A DNA stretch of 11,209 nucleotides. It comes from Marinospirillum sp. (lineage in GTDB: Bacteria > Pseudomonadota > Gammaproteobacteria > Pseudomonadales > Halomonadaceae). The stretch covers positions 1-11,209 of the forward strand of contig SKHR01000044.1 in the NCBI GenBank assembly GCA_007116865.1, in the 5' to 3' direction. The notes beneath the pieces are model-generated. The model made no database searches and was not told the origin of the DNA. It worked only from the letters and a program-made list of their open reading frames with translations. Positions 1 to 6,781 of this stretch are shown here, in pieces (the first letter of the stretch is position 1; the number at the start of each line of letters is the position of its first letter). Made by a program: the position numbers and the translations under genes.

Positions 1-102
1 GCGCAAATCCTGCAAGCACGTTTTGGCGTGCAGATGGACGAGTCAAGCATTGTGCCTTCCGAGGCTTTACTGGAAAATACTCAGCAACAATTTATCCCTT
101 AG
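1..102 (+). CDS. dnaX: DNA polymerase III tau/gamma subunit, C-terminal tail (5' end outside window)
   Basis: Frame 1 is open from the first base to a TAG at 100-102 and gives 33 residues. It includes FGVQMDE and ends QQQFIP. The fragment is too short to identify alone. The call rests on position: in gammaproteobacteria the gene directly before ybaB-recR is almost always dnaX, whose product is the clamp-loader and replisome-organising subunit. The C-terminal part of tau binds the polymerase alpha subunit. The stop codon overlaps the Shine-Dalgarno of ybaB (AGGAG at 101-105), so the two genes are probably cotranscribed. Identification is an inference from synteny. Confidence 0.7.
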   Translation, partial: AQILQARFGVQMDESSIVPSEALLENTQQQFIP

Positions 103-111
103 GAGTCAGCA

Positions 112-444
112 ATGTTTAAAGGCATGGGTGATATGGGCGAGATGATGAAAAAAGCCCAGGAAATGCAGCAAAAAATGCAACAAATTCAGGAGGAAGCAGC
201 GAATGCAACCGCCACGGGTGAGGCGGGTGCTGGCATGGTCAAGGTGACCATGAGCGGCCGTCATGACGTGCGCAAGGTTGAAATTGATTCCAGCCTGTTG
301 CAGGAAGACAAAGAGATGCTGGAAGACCTTCTGGCCGCCGCAGTCAATGATGCAGTGCGCCGAGTCGAGCAGATGAGCAAGGACAAGATGGCAGAATTGA
401 CTGCCGGTATTCCTTTGCCCCCCGGCTTTAAGATGCCGTTTTAA
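112..444 (+). CDS. ybaB: YbaB/EbfC family nucleoid-associated protein
   Basis: This 110-residue protein is of the usual YbaB/EbfC length. The family forms dimers with a tweezer-like shape that bind DNA and belong to the nucleoid. The N-terminus (about 1-30) is a Met/Gln/Lys-rich helix (MMKKAQEMQQKM). It is followed by the family core VTMSGRHDVRKVEID (about 46-60), a DKEMLEDL segment and the hallmark ending LPPGFKMPF. The E. coli protein shares the same core and ending. The start is ATG 112, with AGGAG six bases upstream overlapping the dnaX stop. It lies 26 bases before recR, the conserved arrangement that suggests a link between nucleoid structure and RecFOR repair. Assignment is firm; the precise physiological role of the family is not settled. 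Confidence 0.97.
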   Translation: MFKGMGDMGEMMKKAQEMQQKMQQIQEEAANATATGEAGAGMVKVTMSGRHDVRKVEIDSSLLQEDKEMLEDLLAAAVNDAVRRVEQMSKDKMAELTAGIPLPPGFKMPF

Positions 445-470
445 ATTTAAACGCCATATAAGAACAGATC

Positions 471-1085
471 ATGCATTTAAGTCCACTGATCGATGAACTG
501 ATCGAAGCCTTGCGCTGCCTGCCTGGGGTTGGCCCTAAAAGTGCGCAGCGCATGGCGCTGCATCTGCTGGAGCGAGATCGCTCTGGGGGTGAGCGCCTGG
601 CGCAAAAACTCACTGCTGCCATGCAGGCGGTAGGCCACTGTGAATCCTGTCGCACCCTGACTGAAGAAACCCAGTGCCGTGTTTGTCGCAGTGGGCGTCG
701 CAATGACAAGCTCTTGTGTGTGGTCGAAAACCCAGCGGATATGCTGGCACTTGAACAAACCGGCATCTATGACGGTCAGTACTTTGTGCTGCTCGGACAC
801 CTGTCTCCCCTGGAAGGTATTGGCCCGGAAGAGTTAGGGCTGCAAGCACTGCTTGAGCGTTTACAAAACAGTCCGGTTGAAGAGGTGATTTTGGCAACAA
901 ATCCAACCCTGGAAGGGGAAACCACCGCCCAGTATCTGGTCGAGCTTTTGGCGCCTTTAGGTTTGAAAATCACTCACTTGGCTCAAGGTGTGCCTTTAGG
1001 AGGCGAGTTGGAATATCTGGATGGCGGCACCCTGTCACGCGCCTTTGCGGGTCGCCAGGGGTTACGCAGCGGGTCGGCTCAATGA
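471..1085 (+). CDS. recR: Recombination mediator protein RecR
   Basis: RecR acts with RecO and RecF to load RecA onto SSB-coated single-stranded gaps. The protein has 204 residues, against about 200 in the family. The N-terminal helix-hairpin-helix is LPGVGPKSAQRMA (about 17-29). The zinc finger has four cysteines at C57, C60, C69 and C72. The Toprim domain follows (about 80-175) with VVENPAD, the family segment GHLSPLEGIGP and ATNPTLEGE. The C-terminal VPLGGELEYLDGGTLSRAFAGR matches RecR closely. No strong Shine-Dalgarno precedes ATG 471, which may indicate coupling to ybaB. The 3' end overlaps the start of rnd by four bases (ATGA, 1082-1085). Confidence 0.98.
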   Translation: MHLSPLIDELIEALRCLPGVGPKSAQRMALHLLERDRSGGERLAQKLTAAMQAVGHCESCRTLTEETQCRVCRSGRRNDKLLCVVENPADMLALEQTGIYDGQYFVLLGHLSPLEGIGPEELGLQALLERLQNSPVEEVILATNPTLEGETTAQYLVELLAPLGLKITHLAQGVPLGGELEYLDGGTLSRAFAGRQGLRSGSAQ

Positions 1086-2206
1086 CAGATCATTGGCCAC
1101 GTTATGAGGTCACGGATGATGCTCATCTGGCCGAACTTTGCGCAGGCTGGATGCAACGGGAAGCTCTGGCACTGGATACGGAGTTTATTCGTACCGATAC
1201 CTTTTATCCGCGTCCGGCATTGATGCAGGTAGGCGACGGTGAAGCCTGTTATTTACTCGACTGCCTGACCCTGAAAGACTTGACGCCCTTGCGTGATTTG
1301 TTGACTCAAGGGCCGCTTAAACTGTTGCACAGTTGCTCTGAGGATTTGGAGGTTTTTCATCACTGGTTGGGATGTTTGCCACAGCCGCTACTGGATACTC
1401 AGTTGGCGGTGGCGATGGCAAACAATGAGGCCAGTGTGGGTTATCAGCGTGCGGTCGAAAACTGGCTGGGCATTGAGCTGGAAAAGGGGGAAACCCGTTC
1501 TGACTGGTTGAAGCGCCCCTTGAGCGAGGCGCAAAAGCACTATGCGGCGCTGGATGTGGCTTATTTGCTGCCTTTGTGGGAAAAACTCAAACCCCAGCTG
1601 GCACAAAAGAATTTGCTGGAGGCCGTGCATCAGGAATCTCAGCAGTTGGTTGATGAGGCCAGCCAAAGCGATGAGGATGTGCCTTTATTTTTGCGCTTTA
1701 AACAGGCCTGGCGTTTGAACTCATCCCAGCAACACTTGTTGCAGCAGTTGAGTCTTTGGCGAGATGAGCAGGCACGTAGCCTCAATCGGCCACGCAACCG
1801 GGTTGCTAACGATGCACTGCTAATGCAACTGGCTGAAACGCAGCCGACCCAGCTACGGGATCTGGAGGCGTTGGCCCCTTCGGGTTGGATTCGGCGTTTT
1901 GGTTCAGCCGTACTGAGCTTGGCTGCCGAGGCTGAGGGTCAGACCTACACCGGGCTGCCCTGCCTGAACCCGATGGATAAGGACTATAAAACCGAAAAGA
2001 AACGCCTGAAAGCGGAACTTCAGCAATTGGCTGAGCAGTTGGACATTCCAGCCGAGCTGTTAGCGAGACGTAAGTGGATTGAAAGCTGGGTCGCACAAAA
2101 ACTGAGCGGGCAGACGGTGACCCTGCCGTCGACCTGTTGTGCCTGGCGGTCGGCTCATTTAACGCCCTTGCTCCAGGCATGGTCAACACAAAGAGGTGAA
2201 GGGTGA
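1082..2206 (+). CDS. rnd: Ribonuclease D
   Basis: RNase D is a 3'-5' exoribonuclease of the DEDD-y group that trims precursor tRNAs and other small RNAs in the cytoplasm. The 374 residues match the family length. Exo I is LDTEF (D32, E34). Exo II is HSCSEDLEVF (D88). Exo III is HYAALDVAYLLPL (Y154, D158), so all acidic metal ligands and the catalytic tyrosine are present. The remainder (about 205-374) carries the HRDC-type helical repeats, with RFKQAWRLN and LNRPRNRVANDALL. It overlaps recR by ATGA and overlaps the next gene by GTGA (2203-2206), so translation along the run is probably coupled. The ATG 1082 start agrees with family N-termini. Confidence 0.97.
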   Translation: MTDHWPRYEVTDDAHLAELCAGWMQREALALDTEFIRTDTFYPRPALMQVGDGEACYLLDCLTLKDLTPLRDLLTQGPLKLLHSCSEDLEVFHHWLGCLPQPLLDTQLAVAMANNEASVGYQRAVENWLGIELEKGETRSDWLKRPLSEAQKHYAALDVAYLLPLWEKLKPQLAQKNLLEAVHQESQQLVDEASQSDEDVPLFLRFKQAWRLNSSQQHLLQQLSLWRDEQARSLNRPRNRVANDALLMQLAETQPTQLRDLEALAPSGWIRRFGSAVLSLAAEAEGQTYTGLPCLNPMDKDYKTEKKRLKAELQQLAEQLDIPAELLARRKWIESWVAQKLSGQTVTLPSTCCAWRSAHLTPLLQAWSTQRGEG

Positions 2207-2490
2207 AGTTGATTACTGAAGTGTTTCGCAGTCCAAAGCGTGACGAGATGTACCTTTATGTGGATCGGCAGAAAGGCTTAAAACCCGTGCCAGAAAGTCT
2301 GCTGGCCCACTTTGGAACCCCTGAGTCTGTGATGACGCTGGTGCTGACACCGGATCGTAAGCTGGCAAGGGCAGAAGGCTCGGAGGTTTATAACGCGCTG
2401 CGAACACAAGGCTATTATCTGCAGATGCCGCCAGCCCGAGAGGACTATTTGCTGGATTTGTATCGCACACCAACCGAGGCACGTTATTGA
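2203..2490 (+). CDS. ycgL: YcgL domain-containing protein
   Basis: This 95-residue protein matches YcgL (DUF709), a small alpha/beta family found widely in gammaproteobacteria. Its molecular role is not established. Recognisable segments are VFRSPKRDEMYLYVD near the N-terminus, VPESLLAHFG in the middle and QGYYLQMPPAREDYL near the C-terminus. E. coli YcgL has the same three segments. The start is GTG 2203, overlapping the rnd stop as GTGA, which indicates coupling. The rnd-ycgL-ycgN order recurs in pseudomonads and suggests, without proving, a link to RNA metabolism. The protein has no signal peptide or membrane segment, so it should be cytoplasmic. Confidence 0.93.
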   Translation: MKLITEVFRSPKRDEMYLYVDRQKGLKPVPESLLAHFGTPESVMTLVLTPDRKLARAEGSEVYNALRTQGYYLQMPPAREDYLLDLYRTPTEARY

Positions 2491-2954
2491 TGTCGGCCAC
2501 GCAAGGGTCAGATTTGCGCCCGAAGTTTTGGGACTTGCCCCTGGCGTCTTTGAACGAGGCCGAGTGGGAGGCCTTGTGTGATCGTTGTGGGCGCTGCTGT
2601 TTGCACAAGTTGCAGGATGAAGAAGACAATCAGGTTTACTTTACCGACGTGGTGTGTCGGCTATTCGATGTTAAATCGGGTGGCTGCTCAGACTATGCCA
2701 ATCGACGCGAGCAGATTGAAGACTGTCTGTCGATTCGTAATGCCGGTGTTGATGTTTATGCCTGCCTGCCCTTGACCTGTGCCTACCGTTTGCGCCACGA
2801 AAATCAGCCCTTGCCCAGTTGGCATCCCTTGCTGGCGGGTGACACACGTTTGATGCAGGTGGCTGGGATACGGATTGGTAAACAGGTGGTCAGTGAAGAC
2901 CAGGTCGATGTAAGTGATTTGGAAGAACGGATCATTGCCTGGGTGGAAGCCTAA
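2490..2954 (+). CDS. ycgN: YcgN family cysteine-cluster protein
   Basis: The 154-residue protein matches the YcgN (UPF0260) family. This cysteine-rich group is related to proteins thought to hold a zinc or iron-sulfur centre; no activity is assigned here. The key cluster is CDRCGRCCLHK (C30, C33, C36, C37). A second set of cysteines lies in the middle and in PLTCAYRL. E. coli YcgN has the same CDGCGQCCLHK and MTCAYRL segments. The frame could also open three bases earlier at a TTG (2487). ATG 2490 is chosen because it overlaps the ycgL stop as TGATG, a common coupled junction. It appears to be the last conserved housekeeping gene of the run, followed by 20 untranslated bases. Confidence 0.95.
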   Translation: MSATQGSDLRPKFWDLPLASLNEAEWEALCDRCGRCCLHKLQDEEDNQVYFTDVVCRLFDVKSGGCSDYANRREQIEDCLSIRNAGVDVYACLPLTCAYRLRHENQPLPSWHPLLAGDTRLMQVAGIRIGKQVVSEDQVDVSDLEERIIAWVEA

Positions 2955-2974
2955 GCAAACCAAGAGAGAAATGT

Positions 2975-3340
2975 ATGGATAAGTGGATTATTTTCAGCTG
3001 GTTAGCCTATTATGTGGCCAGCCTGCTGGTGATTGTCTCAGTGTGGCGCCTGTCACGTTTTTTACCGATGGGTCTACAGCTGGGGCTGCTCTTATGTATG
3101 ATGGGCGGACTATGGCTGCCGATTCCTTTGGCGGAGTACCCTGGTTTTTGGGCCCCTGCCTGGCTCTCTTTGCCGCTGGAGTGGTTGCTGATTGGTGAGG
3201 TGAGTTATGAGTGGGTTGAAAAAGCCCTGCCATTGTTGTTATGGCTCATTTTGGCCTGGCCTTTGGGCTTTGTGCTGGCCTGGTGGTTGAAGCGCCGTGC
3301 ACTCTCACCACCAGCTGAGGACACCGAGCCATCCGCTTGA
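2975..3340 (+). CDS. Small Trp-rich inner-membrane protein, function unknown
   Basis: I do not recognise this 121-residue protein. Hydrophobic segments at about 5-25, 34-52 and 85-106 suggest three membrane helices, with a weaker hydrophobic stretch at 59-74. The short tail after KRR (107-109) is polar and acidic. By the positive-inside rule the KRR end should face the cytoplasm. Tryptophan is very frequent (12 of 121), mostly near the ends of the hydrophobic segments, as is usual at the membrane interface. ATG 2975 has GAGAG about seven bases upstream; an ATG at 2971 is in another frame. The gene starts 20 bases after ycgN in the same direction and is probably cotranscribed. Being a real gene is well supported by length and coherent topology; its function is open. 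Confidence 0.8.
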   Translation: MDKWIIFSWLAYYVASLLVIVSVWRLSRFLPMGLQLGLLLCMMGGLWLPIPLAEYPGFWAPAWLSLPLEWLLIGEVSYEWVEKALPLLLWLILAWPLGFVLAWWLKRRALSPPAEDTEPSA

Positions 3341-3365
3341 CAAAGATGGCGCTGAGCGCACGGAT

Positions 3366-3385
3366 TGCTTATATTCTGATAAGCA
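3366..3385. repeat. Interrupted palindrome upstream of the membrane winged-helix gene (candidate operator)
   Basis: TGCTTAT at 3366-3372 and its exact complement ATAAGCA at 3379-3385 flank six bases. It lies in the 102-base gap before the gene at 3443, whose product has a C-terminal winged helix. It is not followed by a T-run, so it does not look like a terminator. A dyad of this size and spacing suits a dimeric winged-helix regulator, and autoregulation is a reasonable guess, but no binding is shown. A TATATT hexamer (3370-3375) sits inside the dyad and could be a -10 element, but no good -35 is correctly spaced from it. Confidence 0.4.
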
Positions 3386-3442
3386 TTGTGATTAGACGAC
3401 AAACCGCCCACTGGCTGGGCACTGAAAGACAGGAAAATTGAG

Positions 3443-4108
3443 ATGGTCGGATTTGTATTGATTTTAACCTTTGTCATGCTGATCGCTGGGGTATTTGGCG
3501 GTTTGATCAACTTTTATCTGCTGAATCAGGACAACAAAGACACCACCAGCATGTTGCGTTGTGTGGTGGTTGGTATTGGTGCTGCCTTTTTAGTGCCAGT
3601 GGTGCTGGATCTGGTCGGCAGTGGCATTGTCACCCAGAGTCAGTCTGATCCGGGTCAGCTGTTGATTTACACCGGCCTGTGTTTGATCGCGGCGATTGCC
3701 TCACGTGTCGTGGTGAGTAATACCGTTGACCGAACCCTGCAAGCGGCCAATGCGGCAAAAGATGAAGTCAGTGAACTTCAGGTGCAGGTCAGACAGTTGC
3801 AGTTGGCGTTACAACCGCTGCTGGAAACCGAAACAGAAATGGAGCGCGCTGCGACCGAAGACGAGCAGTTTGTGCTGGATGACCTGGATGTGGCAGCAAC
3901 TCAGGTACTCAAAGCGCTGGGCACGGGCCGTTATATTTTCCGTACTCAGGAAAGCTTGTTGAAGGAACTGGAACTGGCCGAACAGGACGTGATGAAGTCG
4001 CTGAACATCCTGCAAGGCAAAGGGTTGGCAGGCAAAGTCAACTCTAGCTGGGGTCTGCGCTGGCACCTGAGTGAAAAAGGTCGCCGCCTGGCCGAAGCCA
4101 GCATTTAA
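3443..4108 (+). CDS. Membrane-anchored winged-helix protein with YEATS-associated-type three-helix N-terminus
   Basis: The 221-residue protein begins with three predicted membrane helices (about 3-27, 39-60, 73-91). The Gly- and Val-rich first helix ends GGLINFYLLNQDN. This region resembles the three-helix module called YLATT or 'YEATS-associated helix', found beside prokaryotic YEATS proteins; the likeness is from memory and is moderate evidence. A Gln-rich coiled coil follows (about 95-132, repeated LQ). The C-terminal domain (about 145-221) has a MarR-like winged-helix pattern: ALGTGRYIFRTQESLLKEL, then AEQDVMKSLNILQGKGLAG, then a wing and SEKGRRLAE. The start is ATG 3443, with AGGAAA nine bases upstream. 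The next gene starts nine bases after its stop, so the two are likely one unit. It is either a membrane-tethered DNA-binding regulator or a scaffold using the winged helix for protein contacts. No YEATS domain is encoded in this window. Confidence 0.75.
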   Translation: MVGFVLILTFVMLIAGVFGGLINFYLLNQDNKDTTSMLRCVVVGIGAAFLVPVVLDLVGSGIVTQSQSDPGQLLIYTGLCLIAAIASRVVVSNTVDRTLQAANAAKDEVSELQVQVRQLQLALQPLLETETEMERAATEDEQFVLDDLDVAATQVLKALGTGRYIFRTQESLLKELELAEQDVMKSLNILQGKGLAGKVNSSWGLRWHLSEKGRRLAEASI

Positions 4109-4117
4109 GGCTGTTTC

Positions 4118-5908
4118 ATGATCCAACCAGGCAAGCAGTTCAGCCATGTTGCCCCACTTCTGTGGCTGATCTGCCTGCTTTGGCTTCTGCCTGTTCAAGC
4201 ATTAGCGCTTGATGTTCGCTTTGTGGTGGATATTTCCGAGCGCATAAATCAGTCTGATCCAGACCAATTAAGAGCACCGACCACACGACTTCTGGCAGAT
4301 CTGCTGCCGGAGCGAGCGCATGCGGGAGTATGGACTTTTGCTGCGCAGCCCCATCCACTGGTACGTCATGGTGTCGTCAATACGGCTTGGCGTGCAGAGG
4401 TTCGCCAGGCCAGCATCCACATGGATTCACAGGCCCATCGCACCGATATCGAAGCCGCACTGGTTGCCGCGACCTGGGATCGCCAACAGGCGTCCAATCG
4501 TGCGCGTCATGTGATCCTGCTATCGGATGGTCTGCTCGATGTGTCGTCTGCGGAAGATCAGAATCGGCGAATTGCTGATAACGATGCGTCACGCAGTCGT
4601 ATCCTGCGGCGGTTGGTGCCGGAGCTGGCTGAAGCGGGTTTTGTGATTCATACCCTGACCCTGTCTGATTTATCCGATCCGGATCTGATGGCAACTCTGG
4701 CGCTACGAACCGGCGGGCAGCATGTGGTGGCTGAAACGGCGGATGAACTGATGCCAAGGCTGATGCAGTTGCTGAACCGGATTTTGCCCAGCCATGAAGA
4801 AGTGCCGCTGGAAAATGATCGGTTTTTGATTGATGAGCTGGTGGACGAGTTCACCGCGCTGATTTTTCATGCGCCGGGTGCCGAGGTGATTTTGCAGTCC
4901 CCAGAGGGTCAGCAGTTAACGGCTGAAACATCCGCGCAGGCTCAGCGCTGGCATCAGGGAAGCCACTATGCTCTGGTCACGGTGAATCAGCCTGCGCCAG
5001 GGCAGTGGCTGATTTTAGCGGATCAGCCAGCCGGGCACCGAGTGACCGTGATTTCTGATTTGCGTTTGCATACCAGCGACTGGCCAACAGTGGTTTATCG
5101 CGGCGTGGGGTCTGGCAGTTTTGCAATGCAAGCCTGGTTTACCGAAGCAGGGCAGGTGGTTGATCGTCGCCCTCTGTTATCGATTTTGCAGGCCTCGGTT
5201 TCGGCCTTGCGTGATGAAGAGCGCCTTGATGCCTGGCTTTTAGACTTGCAGCCACAAGGTTACCGTTATGAAGCCAGGCTGGGGCCTTTTTCTCAGTTGG
5301 GCGACCAACAGCTGTATGTTGAGATCGATGGTCACACCTTTCGGCGTCAGCGAGTGATGGCTTTTCAAGTGATGGACATTGTGGGTGCCAGTCTGCAGCA
5401 GTCAGAAGCGATTGGCTTGCCCCCTCGTTTGATCCTGCGTGCCCAGCATCCCGAGGTGCGACCCAATGAACTCCGTTTCGAGATCCAAGCCAACGACGAA
5501 ACCTTGTCGGCCAGCTACCAGGGAGAGGGCGAGTGGCGTGTTGAACTGAATGACTTGTCGCGCGCATTTGATCAGCATCTTTCTGTCACCCTGCGCGGTG
5601 TCTTTCAAGGGCGTCCAGTGGTGTTGACGCTGCCAGAATTGATCCTGCCGGGTGAAGAGCGCCGCCTGGACTCTGAAACCCTGCCGGATTTTGTAACCCC
5701 CATTGATACCAGCCTTGTTCAAACGGCTGAGACCCTTCCCGGTTGGCTTGACCCGCTGACTGACTGGAATGATCCTCGTATTCCAACCCTCTTAGCAGGT
5801 GTGGCGGGCTTTAACTTTCTGTTGCTGCTGATCGCCTGGTGGCGTTTCCGGCGTTTTGTGAAACGCTGGGTGGTACAGCGCGGTGCGACTAAAGCGGCCA
5901 GAGGTTAG
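4118..5908 (+). CDS. Exported VWA-domain protein with C-terminal membrane anchor
   Basis: The 596 residues begin with a signal peptide: polar start, hydrophobic 11-25, then VQALA with cleavage likely after A30. A VWA domain follows at once (about 31-225): VRFVVDIS at 33-40, VWTFAAQPHPLV at 71-82, HRTDIEAAL at 107-115 and VILLSDG at 132-138. The metal site should read DxSxS but reads D38-I-S40-E-R42, so the second serine is Arg; D137 and T109 remain. The middle (about 230-540) looks beta-rich and periplasmic. One membrane helix at about 558-573 is followed by an Arg/Lys-rich tail, so the protein is anchored with a short cytoplasmic end. No clear Shine-Dalgarno precedes ATG 4118, which is nine bases after the previous stop, pointing to coupling. 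Related secreted VWA proteins occur in gammaproteobacteria, but no ligand is assigned. Confidence 0.85.
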   Translation: MIQPGKQFSHVAPLLWLICLLWLLPVQALALDVRFVVDISERINQSDPDQLRAPTTRLLADLLPERAHAGVWTFAAQPHPLVRHGVVNTAWRAEVRQASIHMDSQAHRTDIEAALVAATWDRQQASNRARHVILLSDGLLDVSSAEDQNRRIADNDASRSRILRRLVPELAEAGFVIHTLTLSDLSDPDLMATLALRTGGQHVVAETADELMPRLMQLLNRILPSHEEVPLENDRFLIDELVDEFTALIFHAPGAEVILQSPEGQQLTAETSAQAQRWHQGSHYALVTVNQPAPGQWLILADQPAGHRVTVISDLRLHTSDWPTVVYRGVGSGSFAMQAWFTEAGQVVDRRPLLSILQASVSALRDEERLDAWLLDLQPQGYRYEARLGPFSQLGDQQLYVEIDGHTFRRQRVMAFQVMDIVGASLQQSEAIGLPPRLILRAQHPEVRPNELRFEIQANDETLSASYQGEGEWRVELNDLSRAFDQHLSVTLRGVFQGRPVVLTLPELILPGEERRLDSETLPDFVTPIDTSLVQTAETLPGWLDPLTDWNDPRIPTLLAGVAGFNFLLLLIAWWRFRRFVKRWVVQRGATKAARG

Positions 5909-5913
5909 TTGGC

Positions 5914-6702
5914 ATGTGTGAGCTGCTAGGCATGAGTGCAAATGTGCCCACCGACATCACCTTCAGTATGGCTGGTTTTTTGCGTCGTGGCGGTGCGACC
6001 GGCCCGCATCGGGATGGCTGGGGCGTGGCCTTTTACGAAGCCCAGGGTTACCGCGAGTTTAAAGATCCTCACCCCTCCATCGACTCACCAGTGGCACGGC
6101 TGATTCTGGATTACCCGATCAAAAGCCATATCGTGATCAGTCATATCCGTCAGGCCAACGTGGGTGAAGTAGCCTTGAGCAATACCCATCCCTTTGCCCG
6201 TGAGTTGTGGGGGCGTCATTGGTGTTACGCACACAATGGTCAACTCAAGGACCACTCCAGCCTGCCTTTGGGTTTTTATCAGCCAGTCGGAAACACTGAC
6301 AGTGAACACGCCTTCTGCTGGCTGCTGGATCAGATTCGCGCTCAGTTAAACGCGGAGCATCAAAGCCTCGATCAGTTGCTCGACATCCTCCATCCTGCCT
6401 GTGAAGTGCTGCGCCAGAAAGGGGTTTTCAATCTGCTGCTGTCAGATGGCCGTTATCTTTTTGCCTACTGCACGACCAAACTTGCCTGGATCACCCGGCG
6501 CGCGCCCTTTGGTCCGGCAGTGCTGAAGGATACCGAGTTAGAGGTGGATTTTGCTGCCTGCACAACACCCAGGGACGTGGTGACAGTGCTGGCCACCGAA
6601 CCTCTGACCTGCAACGAAGACTGGCAGGTGCTACAGAGCGGCCAGATGGTGGTGTTTTCTCAGGGGGAGCGGGTCGCAGAACGCTTCAGTCACGCTGATT
6701 AA
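5914..6702 (+). CDS. yafJ: Class II glutamine amidotransferase, YafJ family
   Basis: This 262-residue protein is a stand-alone N-terminal-nucleophile amidohydrolase domain that releases ammonia from glutamine. The acceptor reaction of YafJ is unknown. After removal of Met1, Cys2 becomes the nucleophile (MCELLGMSANVPTD). Other class II motifs are RGGATGPHRDGWG (about 25-37), SHIRQAN with R79, HNGQ with N108-G109 (oxyanion hole) and NTDSE with D129. The C-terminal half carries KGVFNLLLSDGRY and TRRAPFG, as in E. coli YafJ. Length and motifs are complete, so it should be active and cytoplasmic. GAGG overlaps the end of the preceding VWA gene and serves as ribosome binding site; only five bases separate the two genes. 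No terminator lies between them, so cotranscription is likely. Confidence 0.95.
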   Translation: MCELLGMSANVPTDITFSMAGFLRRGGATGPHRDGWGVAFYEAQGYREFKDPHPSIDSPVARLILDYPIKSHIVISHIRQANVGEVALSNTHPFARELWGRHWCYAHNGQLKDHSSLPLGFYQPVGNTDSEHAFCWLLDQIRAQLNAEHQSLDQLLDILHPACEVLRQKGVFNLLLSDGRYLFAYCTTKLAWITRRAPFGPAVLKDTELEVDFAACTTPRDVVTVLATEPLTCNEDWQVLQSGQMVVFSQGERVAERFSHAD

Positions 6703-6781
6703 GCCGCCGGGTTTGAGTCTGAACCAACGCCCGTTTAAACTCCTTGTCATCCATTGTCTTGTTAAAGAGTGATCCTTTGTC

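Noticed and set aside
2213..2629. Leftward open frame of 138 codons across ycgL and ycgN
   Set aside because: It lies opposite two well-recognised genes, has no family likeness and is a reading-frame shadow.
3337..3342. Perfect TTGACA hexamer at the end of the Trp-rich membrane protein gene, as a -35
   Set aside because: No -10-like hexamer lies 16-18 bases downstream; the nearest good one (TATATT, 3370-3375) is 27 bases away.
3406..3420. GCCCA-CTGGC-TGGGC hairpin as a terminator before the membrane winged-helix gene
   Set aside because: The stem is only five pairs and no T-run follows; it is also very close to the next start codon.
3443..4108. Calling this locus a complete antiviral defence system
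   Set aside because: Only a YEATS-associated-type membrane module is suggested. No YEATS protein, nuclease, nucleotide cyclase or other effector is present in the window.
5139..5567. Leftward open frame of 142 codons inside the exported VWA gene
   Set aside because: Low-complexity translation with no motifs, fully opposite a coherent coding sequence.
6706..6735. Weak hairpin (GGTT...AACC) after yafJ as a terminator
   Set aside because: Four strong pairs at most and no T-tract; it does not support an end of transcription.
6744..6776. TTGTCA upstream of the MoxR gene as a promoter
   Set aside because: The candidate -10 hexamers are spaced 12 or 21 bases away, outside the usual range.
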